Assembly (NCBI GenBank): GCA_020742515.1
Contig: DYWT01000054.1
Span: 1 to 41,598 of the forward strand
Origin: Sporosarcina psychrophila
GTDB taxonomy: Bacteria; Bacillota; Bacilli; Bacillales_A; Planococcaceae
Length of the DNA stretch: 41,598 bases
Reading direction: 5' to 3'
How positions within the stretch are numbered: the stretch's first letter is position 1; every line of letters starts with the position of its first letter. Shown here piece by piece: positions 1 through 10,381 of the stretch. Made by a program: the position numbers and the translations under genes. The notes beneath the pieces were generated by a model that did not search any database, was not told where the DNA came from, and worked only from the letters and a program-made list of their open reading frames with translations.

Positions 1-1
1 A

Positions 2-1717
2 ACTTCCTTCCCTGAGTCACTCATTGTGGAAGGGGAAGCTTTGCTCATTGGCGATCGTAGCGGAATGGATGAGGAGTTGGCAGCGAATTACCGAACTCTC
101 GGTATTACGCATCTATTTGCGATTTCAGGACTGCATGTGGGATTGCTAACCTTCATGCTACGGGAATTCCTGCTAAGAATAACACTGAGGAAAGAGACTG
201 TAGATACCCTCCTCATGGCGCTGTTGCCTTTTTATGCAGTTTTGGCGGGCGGGGCACCTTCTGTCTGGCGAGCGGTGTCAGTGATTATTCTCGTGCTTCT
301 GGCTTCATCGGGTAGAGTAAGAGTAAGGCTTGATGATGCACTTGCGATAAGTGCAATTTGTTTTATCCTTTATCAACCATTTGTAGTATTTCAGCCCGGA
401 TTTCAGCTGTCTTACATGGCGGCCTGCTCACTCGTCTATTCAACTGGTATTTTATCAAAATCAAAAGCGCCTATTGTGATTTCATTTCTAGTTACTTCGA
501 TCAGTCAGTTGTCGTTATATCCCGTCTTGCTGTTCCATTTTCATGAGTTATCCATTTCGTCATTTATAGTCAATTTGGCGTACGTCCCGCTATATTCTAT
601 AATCATCTTGCCTGCAAACATTTTCTTACTTATAATGACATCTGTCTTGCCGAAAGTGGCAGAGGTCTTATTCATGGTGTATGAACCGTTCAGGGCGAGC
701 ATTAGTATAATAACAAGCTGGATTTCCGCATTACCATACCAATTATGGACACCAGGAAAACCCGATGCGTTCTGGGCATTCATAGCGGCAGCGAGCGTTA
801 TGCTGTTTTTCGTTCGCTGTGAGGAGGGGACCAAGCTTATCCGATCGCTGCCAATCGTAATTGCGCCCGCCCTTGTCATTCATTTCATCCCGTATATGGA
901 CAGCTCCCTGAAAGTGACCTATCTAGATGTCGGACAAGGAGACAGTATCGTCATCGAATTGCCTTATCGAAAAGCGGTTTATGTGATTGATACGGGTGGA
1001 ACCATTACATTCGGCGAGCCAAACTGGAAAACCCCAACGAAGCAATTTGAAATCGGCAGGAAAATCGTTGTCCCTTATTTAAAGGGGAGCGGTATCACGA
1101 AAATCGATAAACTGATTATCTCCCATGCTGACGCTGATCATATGGAAGGAGCAGATGAACTATTAGACGAACTTAAGGTAGACGAAATCCATATTTCACC
1201 CGGCAGTGAGTTTGAACCAGCCATGAAGGATGTGTTAACGATTACTGAGAACAAAATTATTCCGGTCTTACCAATGAAAGAAGGTATTTCATGGAAGAAA
1301 GGAGAGTCAAGCTTTCATTATGTAGCTCCAGCGGATGAGAAGTATGATGGAAATGCAAGTTCTCTTGTCCTATTCATGAAAACAGCGGGGCCTTCATTCT
1401 TATTTACCGGTGATATGGAGAAAGAGGGAGAAGTTCAGTTTCTTCGCAAGTATGGAAAATCCGATTTTGGTTCAATTATTTTGAAGGCGGGCCATCACGG
1501 CAGCAGGACTTCGAGTACTGACGAATTTGTACAGGCACTTCGCCCAGAGTTGACGATTTTTTCAGCCGGGAGGAACAGTCGGTACGGTCACCCGCATCCT
1601 GAAGTTGTTGAGACGTTTAGAAAATATGGTTTGAAAACAATGTCAACCGCCGAATTCGGATCGATTACAGTCACTGTCAAAAAAGATCTATATCATATTT
1701 CTGATATGGCACAATAA
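2..1717 (+). CDS. comEC: ComEC/Rec2 DNA-uptake channel, 5'-truncated by the window
   Basis: Membrane channel that carries single-stranded DNA into the cell during competence. The reading frame is open from base 2, so the real start lies upstream and roughly the first quarter of the protein is missing. The visible part has the multi-helix Competence domain, including the stretch THLFAISGLHVGLL, followed by a C-terminal metallo-beta-lactamase-like domain. That domain carries HADADHMEG (the HxxxDH motif), FTGDME and GHHGSRTSS. The neighbours yqzM and holA downstream are in the usual Bacillales order. The gene looks intact in the part shown. Confidence 0.95.
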   Translation, partial: TSFPESLIVEGEALLIGDRSGMDEELAANYRTLGITHLFAISGLHVGLLTFMLREFLLRITLRKETVDTLLMALLPFYAVLAGGAPSVWRAVSVIILVLLASSGRVRVRLDDALAISAICFILYQPFVVFQPGFQLSYMAACSLVYSTGILSKSKAPIVISFLVTSISQLSLYPVLLFHFHELSISSFIVNLAYVPLYSIIILPANIFLLIMTSVLPKVAEVLFMVYEPFRASISIITSWISALPYQLWTPGKPDAFWAFIAAASVMLFFVRCEEGTKLIRSLPIVIAPALVIHFIPYMDSSLKVTYLDVGQGDSIVIELPYRKAVYVIDTGGTITFGEPNWKTPTKQFEIGRKIVVPYLKGSGITKIDKLIISHADADHMEGADELLDELKVDEIHISPGSEFEPAMKDVLTITENKIIPVLPMKEGISWKKGESSFHYVAPADEKYDGNASSLVLFMKTAGPSFLFTGDMEKEGEVQFLRKYGKSDFGSIILKAGHHGSRTSSTDEFVQALRPELTIFSAGRNSRYGHPHPEVVETFRKYGLKTMSTAEFGSITVTVKKDLYHISDMAQ

Positions 1718-1890
1718 CTAAAGGTGATTTGCCTGTTAAGAGTGAGGTTGTCTAATGCTGTCGCGTCCCGTGGCATCTATATTCTCTAAGCCGGCGACTG
1801 GTGTCTTTAAGCCACCCTAATGCTCGGATGCTTTCAATGACTGCTTAACGATCATCCTACGTGCCTCTGTAGGTTGGAATAGAGACAATA

Positions 1891-1936
1891 AAAAAAACGG
1901 ATATAACATTCCCAATGGGAACGCTATATCCGTTTT
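1891..1936 (-). terminator. Intrinsic terminator of yqzM
   Basis: A long inverted repeat (arms about 20 bases, loop AAT) read on the minus strand ends in a run of T. It lies directly downstream of the yqzM stop codon. On the plus strand the arms begin AAAACGGATATA and end TATATCCGTTTT. Confidence 0.8.
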
Positions 1937-1947
1937 CTGCAAACCTA

Positions 1948-2082
1948 TTAGCCAGCGACGACGTCGATTATTGTAGCAACAACAAAAATTGCTGAAAATG
2001 CTACGAAAGCGACTATAAAGCCGATTCCTGAATCGATAAGATCATTGCGTTTGGACTGTACATCATGTTCAAACTCATTCAT
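1948..2082 (-). CDS. yqzM: YqzM family small membrane protein (44 aa)
   Basis: A 44-residue protein that starts MNEFEHDVQSKRND and continues as one hydrophobic helix (GIGFIVAFVAFSAIFVVAT). This matches the YqzM family found beside comEC and holA in Bacillus, whose function is unknown to me. The start is fixed by a strong ribosome binding site, AGGAGGTG, seven bases upstream. It is divergent from holA and ends at its own hairpin terminator. Confidence 0.85.
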   Translation of the reverse strand: MNEFEHDVQSKRNDLIDSGIGFIVAFVAFSAIFVVATIIDVVAG

Positions 2083-2425
2083 TGCTACACCTCCTGATTC
2101 CATTATAGTATAGATGATTCCTTAGGAAAAATCCATAGCAATCAACTTTTTAAACATGTCTGTCTATAACTGACACAATTTGTCCATACAGTCTTTTTGC
2201 TTTACTGTATAATTGGTATGTATGTGCCTTGAAATCTGCAGAAGCTCCCCTTCTATAAGTGATAGGATGAGTGCTAAAATGCATATACATCAGTGGGGGT
2301 GCAAACTTTCTACTGATTCAAGTTAATCCTCAGTCGGATGTCGCAGTTTTTAAATTGCACAATTGCAATTCAAAATTTGAACGCAAGTACGCTGAGGCGT
2401 AATCGAATTGGAAGAGGTGAACAAT
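2083..2425. other. Divergent intergenic region yqzM/holA
   Basis: About 340 bases with no convincing gene. A TATAAT sequence at 2208-2213 is a plausible -10 box for holA, but I see no good -35 at the right distance. Confidence 0.4.
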
Positions 2426-3442
2426 GTGGCGAATGCAATATGGAAAAAAATAGCCGCAGGGGAAATCGATCCGGTCTACTTATTGACTGGTCTCGAACAA
2501 CATCTATTCGACTCCACAATTACTCGGCTAAAAAAAGCATTACCTGACATTGATGCTGCATCAGTCATTCGGTTTGACTTGGACGAGACACCTGTAGAGG
2601 TGGTCATTGAAGAGGCAGACACATTACCATTCCTCGAAGACCGTAAATTGATCATAGCTGGAAACGCATCATTTTTAAAAGCGTCAGATAAAACCCGAGA
2701 AAAAGTGACACATAATTTGGAGCTATTGGAAGCATGGCTGGCAAATCCTTCACCGACCGCAACCGTTGTATTTATAGCGCCTTATGAAAAACTAGATGCA
2801 CGAAAACGGATCACGAAAATAATGAAAGAACAGACGACTGTTATTGAATCAAAACGTTTGCAGGGGAAAGATCTTTTCACATGGATTCAACAGGAAGCGA
2901 GTGCGAACAGCAGTCAGATTAGTCCAAGTAACGCAGAATTGTTAGTGAAAATGGCAGGGGATGACCTTCTTTCATTGTCATCAGAAATTAGTAAGATGGC
3001 TACGTATTTAAATGGTGATGGGGCTATAACAACAGAAGTAATCGAGTCGCTTGTACCCCGGACACCGGAAATGGATGTCTTTAGGCTAACGGATGCGTAT
3101 GTGTCTGGAAAAGTGTCTGACACTGTTGCGATCTATCATGATCTCTTACGTAATGGGGAAGAGCCAATCATGCTGACATCACTTATTGCGAGTCATGTAA
3201 GGCTCATGGTACACGTGGGCTTGCTGCAGAAAAAAGGATACCAGCAACATCAAATTGCAAAAACATTAAGCGTTCATCCGTACCGCGTAAAGTTAATGAT
3301 GGAAAATAGAAATCTGCCAAGTTCAGAGCGATTACTGCTAGTTTTAAATAATCTTGCGGCCATTGACTACAAATTGAAATCATCGCGTGGTAAAAGAGAA
3401 CGGATTTTGGAGTTATTCTTTATGGAACCTTTAAGAAAATAA
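2426..3442 (+). CDS. holA: DNA polymerase III subunit delta
   Basis: Clamp-loader subunit that opens the sliding clamp for loading onto DNA during replication. The protein begins VANAIWKKIAAGEIDPVYLL, aligning with the start of the Bacillus YqeN/HolA family. It contains the family segment FIAPYEKLDARKRITK and the helical C-terminal collar ending KSSRGKRERILELFF. I chose the GTG at 2426 because GAGGTG lies seven bases upstream and the family's N terminus begins there; an in-frame TTG at 2408 is possible but less likely. Length is about 338 residues, normal for the family. It converges on rpsT, with which it shares a terminator. Confidence 0.93.
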   Translation: MANAIWKKIAAGEIDPVYLLTGLEQHLFDSTITRLKKALPDIDAASVIRFDLDETPVEVVIEEADTLPFLEDRKLIIAGNASFLKASDKTREKVTHNLELLEAWLANPSPTATVVFIAPYEKLDARKRITKIMKEQTTVIESKRLQGKDLFTWIQQEASANSSQISPSNAELLVKMAGDDLLSLSSEISKMATYLNGDGAITTEVIESLVPRTPEMDVFRLTDAYVSGKVSDTVAIYHDLLRNGEEPIMLTSLIASHVRLMVHVGLLQKKGYQQHQIAKTLSVHPYRVKLMMENRNLPSSERLLLVLNNLAAIDYKLKSSRGKRERILELFFMEPLRK

Positions 3443-3475
3443 AAAAAGGCCATCCGAAAATCGGATGGTCTTTTT
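3441..3475. terminator. Bidirectional terminator between holA and rpsT
   Basis: GGCCATCCGA and TCGGATGGTC form a tight hairpin flanked by A-rich and T-rich runs. It can terminate holA on the plus strand and rpsT on the minus strand. Confidence 0.85.
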
Positions 3476-3486
3476 CAAATGAAAAA

Positions 3487-3738
3487 TTAAAGTGCTTTTT
3501 TAGTAAGACGTGCTTTTTGACGTGATGCAGTATTTTTATGGATAAGGCCTTTACGTGCAGCTGTATCCATTTTTTTGATTGCATCTTTTAGAAGGCCAGT
3601 AGCGTTTTCGTCTTTAGCGTCAAGAGCAACTTCAGCTTTACGTACAGCAGTACGCATTGCGTGTTTTGTAGTCGAGTTTTGCTCGTTTGCAGCATTGCTT
3701 TGTTTTACGCGTTTGATTGCAGATTTAATGTTTGGCAT
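3487..3738 (-). CDS. rpsT: 30S ribosomal protein S20
   Basis: Primary 16S rRNA-binding protein of the small subunit. The protein is 83 residues, lysine- and alanine-rich, begins MPNIKSAIKRVKQ and ends ASRQKARLTKKAL, as expected for bS20. The start at 3738 is supported by GGAGGTG just upstream; a longer frame extends 14 codons further but does not match the family. It is transcribed opposite to its neighbours, the normal arrangement between holA and gpr in Bacillales. Confidence 0.96.
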   Translation of the reverse strand: MPNIKSAIKRVKQSNAANEQNSTTKHAMRTAVRKAEVALDAKDENATGLLKDAIKKMDTAARKGLIHKNTASRQKARLTKKAL

Positions 3739-4036
3739 TTCATTCACCTCCAGTTTCAGGTAAGGCAAGAGTGTTTCCACGAAGTTTCGGATATCTCTTT
3801 CACAACAAGAGTTATTTTATCAAACCAAGAGCCAGATTGCAAGAACAAAAGCGCAATTGTCTCTAGGGGCAGGAGCTGAACGTGGAACAGTTCGTAACGC
3901 TGGTTATCCGCTGCCAAAGTATTTTATGATTATTGAACAACTAAAAATACACTAGTAACTGGAGTCAAGACAAATAATAAAAAGAGAAAGAATATTTCCT
4001 TGACACATCGCACAAACTTAAATGTGAGGTGATTGT

Positions 4037-5074
4037 ATGGAGAAGCATGATTTTTATCGAACAGATCTTGTTGACGAAAGTGAAGAAATGGTACGCCACC
4101 GGTCAGCAACTGAAAAAAACAGGCTGAAAGAATCGAATGGTGTTTTATTTGGAGAATCGAGATTGGGACGTGTCATAGTAACGTCAGTGACGGTCGATGA
4201 ACAAGGTGAACAAAAGATCGGAAAGAAAAAAGGGACGTATATTACACTGACAGTCCCTGCACTTACATCAGATGATTTAGAGGGGCTTGCCGATATGTCG
4301 AGGGTGTTAATCGAAAAACTCGATGAGATGCTTGCAAATATCACGACTCTCAAAACAGGAAAGATTCTTTTAATTGGCCTGGGCAATCGGGATATTACAC
4401 CCGATGCAGTCGGACCGCTGACGATGGACCGTCTGCGGGATATTGTACCCAACTATTATTCCGAAGAAGGCAGTGAAGTTTTCGTCTATGCACCAGGTGT
4501 GACAATTCAAACAGGTCTGGAAACGGCTGATTATGTTAAAGCTTTAGCTAATGAAATAAAACCAGATTTGCTGATTGTCGTAGACGCACTTGCCGCAAGG
4601 GATAGCTCTAGACTATGCCGGACGATTCAATTGACGGATACGGGCATCCATCCAGGCTCCGGGGTTGGCAATAGCCGAAAAGAAATTTCGCAGGATATGC
4701 TTGGTATGCCGGTAATTGCAATTGGAATTCCTACAGTCGTTGATGGCCCTGTTTTAATTGCGGATGCTATCAATACAATGTTCGGTTATATCGCTTCCAA
4801 AATAAATGAAAAAGACAGTCCTTCCTCACGTCTTTCCGTCACTCCGTGGCTGCATAGCGAGAGCGAAGATGCCGACCGTTCCAATCTACTTCCAATTTTC
4901 GGTGATTGGGCAACATGGCCGCATGAGGATCGCATCCAACTGTTCGAAGAAGTATTAACGAATCATGAACTTCGGACGTTCGTTTCGCCAAAAGAGATTG
5001 ATTCGTGGGTATCTCTTTATGCAGAGTCACTTGCAGATTCATTAACGACCTGGATTTCCAACATGAAAAAATAG
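4037..5074 (+). CDS. gpr: Germination protease GPR
   Basis: Peptidase A25 family protease that degrades small acid-soluble spore proteins early in germination. It is made in the developing spore as an inactive zymogen. The protein is 345 residues. The N terminus MEKHDFYRTDLVDESEEM contains the RTD-L site at residues 8-11 at which family members are autoprocessed, so the propeptide is about 10 residues. The core motifs LIGLGNRDITPDAVGP and LIVVDALAARD contain the conserved aspartates. GAGGTG lies upstream of the ATG. spoIIP follows immediately. The gene shows the organism forms endospores. Confidence 0.95.
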   Translation: MEKHDFYRTDLVDESEEMVRHRSATEKNRLKESNGVLFGESRLGRVIVTSVTVDEQGEQKIGKKKGTYITLTVPALTSDDLEGLADMSRVLIEKLDEMLANITTLKTGKILLIGLGNRDITPDAVGPLTMDRLRDIVPNYYSEEGSEVFVYAPGVTIQTGLETADYVKALANEIKPDLLIVVDALAARDSSRLCRTIQLTDTGIHPGSGVGNSRKEISQDMLGMPVIAIGIPTVVDGPVLIADAINTMFGYIASKINEKDSPSSRLSVTPWLHSESEDADRSNLLPIFGDWATWPHEDRIQLFEEVLTNHELRTFVSPKEIDSWVSLYAESLADSLTTWISNMKK

Positions 5075-5124
5075 TCATTGACCCATGTTCCAGCGCATAT
5101 AGTTGGAACACGGAGGGATGCCAT

Positions 5125-5937
5125 TTGAAAAAGACACTGCAAATATGGGGCACACTTATCTTATTTCTCTTCCTGTTTCCTGTTGTTATTACAACACTTC
5201 CAGAGGGACAGCCGGCGAAATCTTCCAAGCTTGTGAAAGAGTCTTCTTACATGGTATATGCCGCCAATATTATGGAAGAGGAAGAGGAACCAGAAACAGA
5301 AACAGTACCAGTACAATCGACAGACGGAAAAGCGCTACTCTATTTCACTCATTGGACTGAAGCATTCGAGCCGGTAACGCAATCGAAGGATGGTAAAATT
5401 GCTGTTTCTCACCAAACCGAAAACATTACAAAATTTGGTGAAAAACTAAAAACGCAACTTGTCTTCAATGGAATTGAAACGGATATTGTATCTGTTGAAG
5501 TGCCTCATACGGGTGCCTATAAAAAGATTCGGCCCCATGTTGAAAAGCAGCTGCAGAAAAAGAAGTATGATTTAATAATCGATCTTCATAGGGATGCCCT
5601 CGGTCCGGATAAAACGACAATTGCCTTCAATCAAGAAAAATATGCGAAAGTGGCATTCGTCATAGGAATGGAACATCCTAATTTTGAGAAAAATCGCGCA
5701 AATGCAGTGCTGTTGAAAAATGAAATGGAACTACTTGTCCCAGGAATCACACGAAACTTGGTTATGAAGCATGGAGCTGGCGTTGATGGAAAGTACAATC
5801 AGGACCTTGATCCGTCACTTTTAGTCGTGGAGCTTGGAGGAATCGGAAACACGGAAGATGAGTTAAATCGCACAATTGCCGTTATAGCGAAGGCAGCTGC
5901 AACAGTCATAGAAAATTCTAACCGTGTCGAATATTGA
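5125..5937 (+). CDS. spoIIP: Stage II sporulation protein P
   Basis: Membrane-anchored amidase/endopeptidase that degrades septal peptidoglycan with SpoIID and SpoIIM during engulfment. Start is TTG at 5125, set by GGAGGG eight bases upstream and followed at once by a basic stretch and a membrane anchor (LILFLFLFPVVITT). The catalytic domain shows YFTHWTEAFEP (HxxE), LIIDLHRDALG and LLVVELGGIGNTEDE. At about 270 residues it is shorter than the 401-residue B. subtilis protein; the missing part is in the variable region between anchor and catalytic domain. It lies 50 bases after gpr, probably in one sporulation unit. Confidence 0.92.
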   Translation: MKKTLQIWGTLILFLFLFPVVITTLPEGQPAKSSKLVKESSYMVYAANIMEEEEEPETETVPVQSTDGKALLYFTHWTEAFEPVTQSKDGKIAVSHQTENITKFGEKLKTQLVFNGIETDIVSVEVPHTGAYKKIRPHVEKQLQKKKYDLIIDLHRDALGPDKTTIAFNQEKYAKVAFVIGMEHPNFEKNRANAVLLKNEMELLVPGITRNLVMKHGAGVDGKYNQDLDPSLLVVELGGIGNTEDELNRTIAVIAKAAATVIENSNRVEY

Positions 5938-5992
5938 AGTATGCGCTGTTCACTGCTATAATTCATATAGCTAAAATAGGAGTGAACTGACT

Positions 5993-7816
5993 ATGAATCA
6001 TGAACAGAGAGCAGCACGTCAAAAGAATATCCGAAACTTTTCCATCATTGCTCATATTGACCACGGGAAATCAACATTGGCGGATCGTATTCTGGAACAG
6101 ACCCAAACGTTAACTTCAAGAGAAATGAAGACTCAAACGTTGGATTCGATGGATCTTGAAAGAGAACGTGGAATTACAATTAAATTAAATGCAGTACAGT
6201 TGACGTATTCAGCTAAAGACGGGCAGGAATATACATTCCACCTGATCGATACGCCGGGCCACGTCGACTTTACATACGAAGTGTCACGAAGTCTTGCAGC
6301 TTGTGAAGGTGCAATCCTTGTTGTCGATGCGGCACAAGGAATCGAAGCACAAACGTTGGCAAACGTTTATCTGGCACTTGATAATGAACTTGAAATATTA
6401 CCGGTCATCAATAAAATTGATTTGCCCGCAGCAGATCCGGAACGCGTGAGAAAAGAAATAGAGGATGTTATCGGATTGGATGCATCCGAAGCAGTCCTTG
6501 CATCTGCAAAAGCAGGTATCGGAATCGAAGATATTCTGGAACAAATCGTAGAGAAAGTCCCTGCGCCACAAGGTGATCCGGAAGCTCCGCTCCAAGCGTT
6601 GATTTTTGACTCGCATTATGACCCGTATAAAGGTGTAATCGTCAATATCCGAATCATGCAAGGTACAGTTAGGCCGGGCGATAAGATTCATATGATGGCG
6701 ACCGGCAAAGATTTCGAAGTCCTCGAAATCGGTGTCTTTACACCGAAAATATCACCTAGAGAAGAATTGACTGTCGGAGATGTCGGCTATTTATCCGCTT
6801 CGATTAAGAATGTTGGAGATACACGTGTTGGGGATACGATTACAAGTGTGAAAAATCCAGCGAGTGAACCGCTAGCTGGTTATCGTCGGATGAATCCAAT
6901 GGTATTCTGCGGACTGTATCCGATCGATACGTCGAAATACAATGACCTGCGTGATGCACTTGAGAAATTAGAGTTGAATGACTCAGCACTTGAATATGAA
7001 GCAGAAACATCACAGGCACTCGGTTTCGGCTACCGTTGCGGTTTCCTAGGACTATTGCATATGGAGATTATCCAGGAACGGATTGAGCGCGAATTCAATA
7101 TCGACTTAATAACGACTGCGCCTAGTGTTATTTACAATGTCATTCTGACAGACGGTTCTGAGTTAAAGGTGGACAACCCTGCAATGATGCCGGATGCACA
7201 AAAAGTCGATTATGTTGAAGAACCTTATGTAAAAGCATCTATTATGGTACCGAATGACTATGTCGGATCTGTAATGGAATTGTGTCAACAAAAACGTGGA
7301 AACTTCATGACAATGGATTATCTGGATTCAACACGTGTCAATATCATTTATGAATTGCCGCTTGCAGAAATCGTCTATGACTTCTTTGACCAACTGAAGT
7401 CGGGTACGAAAGGGTATGCATCACTTGACTATGAACTAATTGGCTATAAACAATCGAAACTCGTCAAAATGGACATCCTCTTAAATGGCGAACAAGTCGA
7501 TGCGTTCAGTTTCATCGTTCACAAAGACTTCTCGTATGACCGTGGAAAAGCGATTGTTGAAAAATTACGAAAACTAATACCGAGACAACAGTTCGAAGTG
7601 CCTGTACAGGCAGCTATCGGACAAAAGATTGTTGCTCGTTCGACAATCAAATCGATGGGTAAAAACGTCCTAGCAAAATGTTATGGCGGAGATATCTCAC
7701 GTAAACGTAAACTTCTTGATAAACAAAAAGAAGGTAAAAAACGTATGAAACAAGTAGGATCAGTTGAAGTACCACAAGAAGCATTTATGGCTGTCTTGAA
7801 GATGGACGAGGATTAA
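5993..7816 (+). CDS. lepA: Elongation factor 4 (LepA)
   Basis: Ribosome-associated translational GTPase. GTPase motifs are intact: AHIDHGKST (P loop), [12 protein letters not shown] (G3) and NKIDLPAAD (G4). The LepA-specific C-terminal domain follows, with [20 protein letters not shown] near the end. Length 607 residues is typical. The ribosome binding site AGGAGTG lies upstream of the ATG. In related genomes hemW normally follows closely; here about 21 kb of accessory DNA separates them. Confidence 0.97.
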   Translation: MNHEQRAARQKNIRNFSIIAHIDHGKSTLADRILEQTQTLTSREMKTQTLDSMDLERERGITIKLNAVQLTYSAKDGQEYTFHLIDTPGHVDFTYEVSRSLAACEGAILVVDAAQGIEAQTLANVYLALDNELEILPVINKIDLPAADPERVRKEIEDVIGLDASEAVLASAKAGIGIEDILEQIVEKVPAPQGDPEAPLQALIFDSHYDPYKGVIVNIRIMQGTVRPGDKIHMMATGKDFEVLEIGVFTPKISPREELTVGDVGYLSASIKNVGDTRVGDTITSVKNPASEPLAGYRRMNPMVFCGLYPIDTSKYNDLRDALEKLELNDSALEYEAETSQALGFGYRCGFLGLLHMEIIQERIEREFNIDLITTAPSVIYNVILTDGSELKVDNPAMMPDAQKVDYVEEPYVKASIMVPNDYVGSVMELCQQKRGNFMTMDYLDSTRVNIIYELPLAEIVYDFFDQLKSGTKGYASLDYELIGYKQSKLVKMDILLNGEQVDAFSFIVHKDFSYDRGKAIVEKLRKLIPRQQFEVPVQAAIGQKIVARSTIKSMGKNVLAKCYGGDISRKRKLLDKQKEGKKRMKQVGSVEVPQEAFMAVLKMDED

Positions 7817-7877
7817 ACGTTGTAGGTATGAGGTTTGTGTTTCGGGTGAATCATTAAAAACGGTCGTTTGCCATCCC

Positions 7878-7909
7878 CTTGCCATCCTTTGAAAAAGTGG
7901 GATGGCAAG
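7878..7909. repeat. Inverted repeat at the island's left edge
   Basis: CTTGCCATCC and GGATGGCAAG form a perfect 10-bp stem directly after the stop codon of the decayed integrase, about 60 bases from lepA. It could be the integrase terminator or lie near the old attachment site. There is no clear T run. Confidence 0.45.
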
Positions 7910-9070
7910 TTATTTGATATCGCGCATGGCTTGTTCAAATATATCCACCGATTCATTTTGCATCTTTTGTGTTAAGTGGGAGTACGAATCGATTGTGATG
8001 GCGGATCTACTGTGACCAAGATGTGCCTGGATGTCTTTCACCTTTGCGCCACTCTCCATGAGCATTGTTGTATGGGTGTGGCGTAGCGAATGGAAGTTGA
8101 ATTCAACTCCAAGTTTTTCTTGCATTTTTCGTGTATTATATTTAATAACAGACGGCGTGACGATGCTCCCACATTCTTTCGTGCATACATGATCTGATTC
8201 AGTATAGTGAGCACCGTATTTTAGCTTATTCTTCATAAGCCAAATGCGGTGTTTTTTTATATATTCACTAAGGTTTGACCAATATGAATGTCTCTTTCCA
8301 AGGAAGCAGTCTTTGTTGAATGTAAAACCCAAACACCTTCTTTATTAATCATTGCTTGTTCTACCCGTAGCGTTCCTCTCTCTAAATCAACATGTTCCCA
8401 TTCAGCTCACAAACTTCACTTACCCTTAAACCTGCGTGTAGCCCTATGAAGAAGGGAATTACAAGGGAATGTCCCTCGATGCAGTATTCGCTAATTTTTT
8501 GCAAGCTTTTCATCGGAAGTATCTTTAAATCTCTCACAGTTCTCTGTCTTACGGCATACTTCGGCATAATGAATTATTGCATAGGATTCTCCTTGAGATA
8601 GCTTCACGGGTGCCCAGCGTGTTTTAAGGCGTTATTTACTAAGCATACGAATATCTCAAGGGAACTCTTTGAATAATTCTTGCGATATAAATCTTTCACA
8701 AATGTTTGCAAGATAGCGGCGGTCAATGATCTGTTTCTATATTTTCCGAGCGCTGGTTTAATTTGCAGTCGAATTGCCCGCTCATATGCAAGTAACGTGT
8801 TGTGTTTCAAATTTACTTCCGTATATTCTTGATGCCAATAATCCATGAAGTCGCCATTGTAATTGTGGAAGGCTCAAAATACATTCCTGTTTTCTCGTAA
8901 TTAGAAATCGCTTCACGTATTGTCCGTTCCACTTCTCTTTTATCTGGCCCTACGACTGTTTCAACTTGTTGCCTTCCACGATCCACAATCCACAATCCCC
9001 ATATCAAATCGGTAGTCCCAATTCTTTCAGTGCTTTCGAAATTCGTCGCACATATTTTCTTTTTTCGCAT
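7910..9070 (-). pseudogene. Tyrosine integrase, frameshifted remnant
   Basis: A phage- or ICE-type site-specific recombinase broken into at least four frame pieces. From the start at 9070 (preceded by GGGAGGATG): an AP2-like arm-binding domain (VDRGRQQVETVVGPDKREVE), the core-binding domain (MDYWHQEYTEVNLKHNTLL), the catalytic arginine region (GLHAGLRVSEVCEL), then HSLRHTHTTMLMESGA, HLGHSRSAI and the nucleophile region IDSYSHLTQ. All catalytic motifs can still be recognised, so decay is fairly recent. Its position beside lepA with the C terminus facing the core gene is typical of an integrase next to its att site. It probably brought in part of the following island. Confidence 0.9.
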
Positions 9071-9590
9071 TCTTTTCATCCTCCCTTTTTTCCAATAAAC
9101 CTTCTTGGTTGTATGTTGAGGTCGAATCACAAATAGCACAAAATCTAGAATACCCTTCTAATAAGGCACCACATCCACCATCGTATGAATGCCACGAAAT
9201 ATGATCGTATGAATCGTCGCACGGCCAAAGACCATTCCATGCTTGAACGTGTCGCTTTTTTGTTTGTCGAATTAAAGAGGAATTCGTATGAATAAGGACG
9301 AATAAAGAACAAAGCTCTGTTTTTACTCAACTATCGGGGTAGCGAGACAAGTTTTGGCAACGTTGTAAGCTGATAACGCAGAGGGCTAACTCCGGAAGAA
9401 ACGATAATTAGGAAAACAATTGTATAGCTTATTTTTATATCAATGAATGTTGGGGGTACAGTACCGATGAAATGTCTAATCCTCTTGAAGGGAAAGCCAC
9501 TCGTACATAAGAGTCTAATCAAATAATTAGGGGGTTTACAACTTGAATAAAAGATAGTTTTATCAAATACTATCACTGATAGGCTTGATG
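9071..9590. other. Gene-free stretch after the integrase remnant
   Basis: About 520 bases with no supportable gene. The motif CGTATGAAT occurs three times (near 9181, 9207 and 9275). A sequence near 9325-9350 (CTCAACTATCGGGGTAGCG) looks like a very diverged copy of the cassette repeat described elsewhere, but this is doubtful. Confidence 0.4.
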
Positions 9591-10206
9591 CTTATGGCTG
9601 TATACTACTCAGATGAGAAAAAACAGGTTGTACAACAATCAGCAACAGAACAAAAAGAGGGAACCAATCAAACGTCAGAAAATATAACGGCAAAAGAAAC
9701 CACGGAATTTTGTGAGGACGAACGATTTGCGTACGCATCTACATCCAAGAACTTAGTCACAGCTGTTTTATTAAAGCAAAATCCGATAGCAGTGCTTGAG
9801 GAAATAAGGACATTCACTAATGAAGATATTGTTAACTATTCTCCGATTACAGAAGACTTTGTGGACAAAGGATGAGTCTAGGAAAGATAGCTGAACCAGA
9901 ATTGAACGAATCTATTCCTGGGGATTCATGGGATACAAGTACCCCTAAAGCACTTGCAACTACCCTTGGGGTGTTTGGAATCAGTGAGTATCTTCCTGCC
10001 GATAAGCAAGAAGTTTTCACAAATTGGCTAAAGGGAAATACTACAGGTAATTCCCTCATTCGAGCTGGTGTACCAGAAGGTTGGGAGATAAGAGTGGAGC
10101 CGGTGGCTATGGAACTCGCAATGAAGAGGATGCCAACTTTAATGATGAACTCATCACAAAGGCTACGAAAATGATTGCAGACGTTTTCTACCAACAAATA
10201 GATTAA
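9591..10206 (+). pseudogene. Class A beta-lactamase, decayed
   Basis: Remnant of a serine beta-lactamase. The segment RFAYASTSKNLVTAVLL carries the active-site STSK (Ser70-x-x-Lys). DIVNYSPITEDFVDKG then runs, by a frame change near 9872, into MSLGKIAEPELNESIPGD, and WLKGNTTGNSLIRAGVPEGW follows. A second frame change near 10093 gives GAGGYGTRNE and a C-terminal helix ending VFYQQID. Compared with intact family members the whole block holding the SDN loop is deleted (IAE is joined directly to PELNESIPGD) and the KTG strand is damaged. The N-terminal export signal is also degenerate. It cannot encode an active enzyme. Confidence 0.88.
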
Positions 10207-10381
10207 CATTTTATAGAAAGAGCACGAAACTACAGGGTCACTTCATTTCTGAGTGGTCGCCTTTTAAATTTGAGGGTAATTTCAAAACGAAGCTAGCTAT
10301 TAGCCATTCCAGCCAAGTATAGCCAATTACTAGATACTCTTGTATCATGAATTCATAATGGTTAATCAGGAGGTAGTAAAA

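Noticed and set aside
541..879. Minus-strand 112-codon ORF inside comEC
   Set aside because: Shadow of the comEC coding frame with no ribosome binding site or protein-like features.
4839..5228. Minus-strand 129-codon ORF across gpr/spoIIP
   Set aside because: Antisense to two well-supported sporulation genes.
8392..8601. Plus-strand ORF opposite the integrase remnant
   Set aside because: The minus strand here encodes recognisable integrase catalytic residues (GLHAGLRVSEVCEL); the plus ORF is a shadow.
9145..9576. Two minus-strand ORFs of 61 and 81 codons
   Set aside because: No ribosome binding sites and sequence patterns unlike proteins; left as a non-coding stretch.
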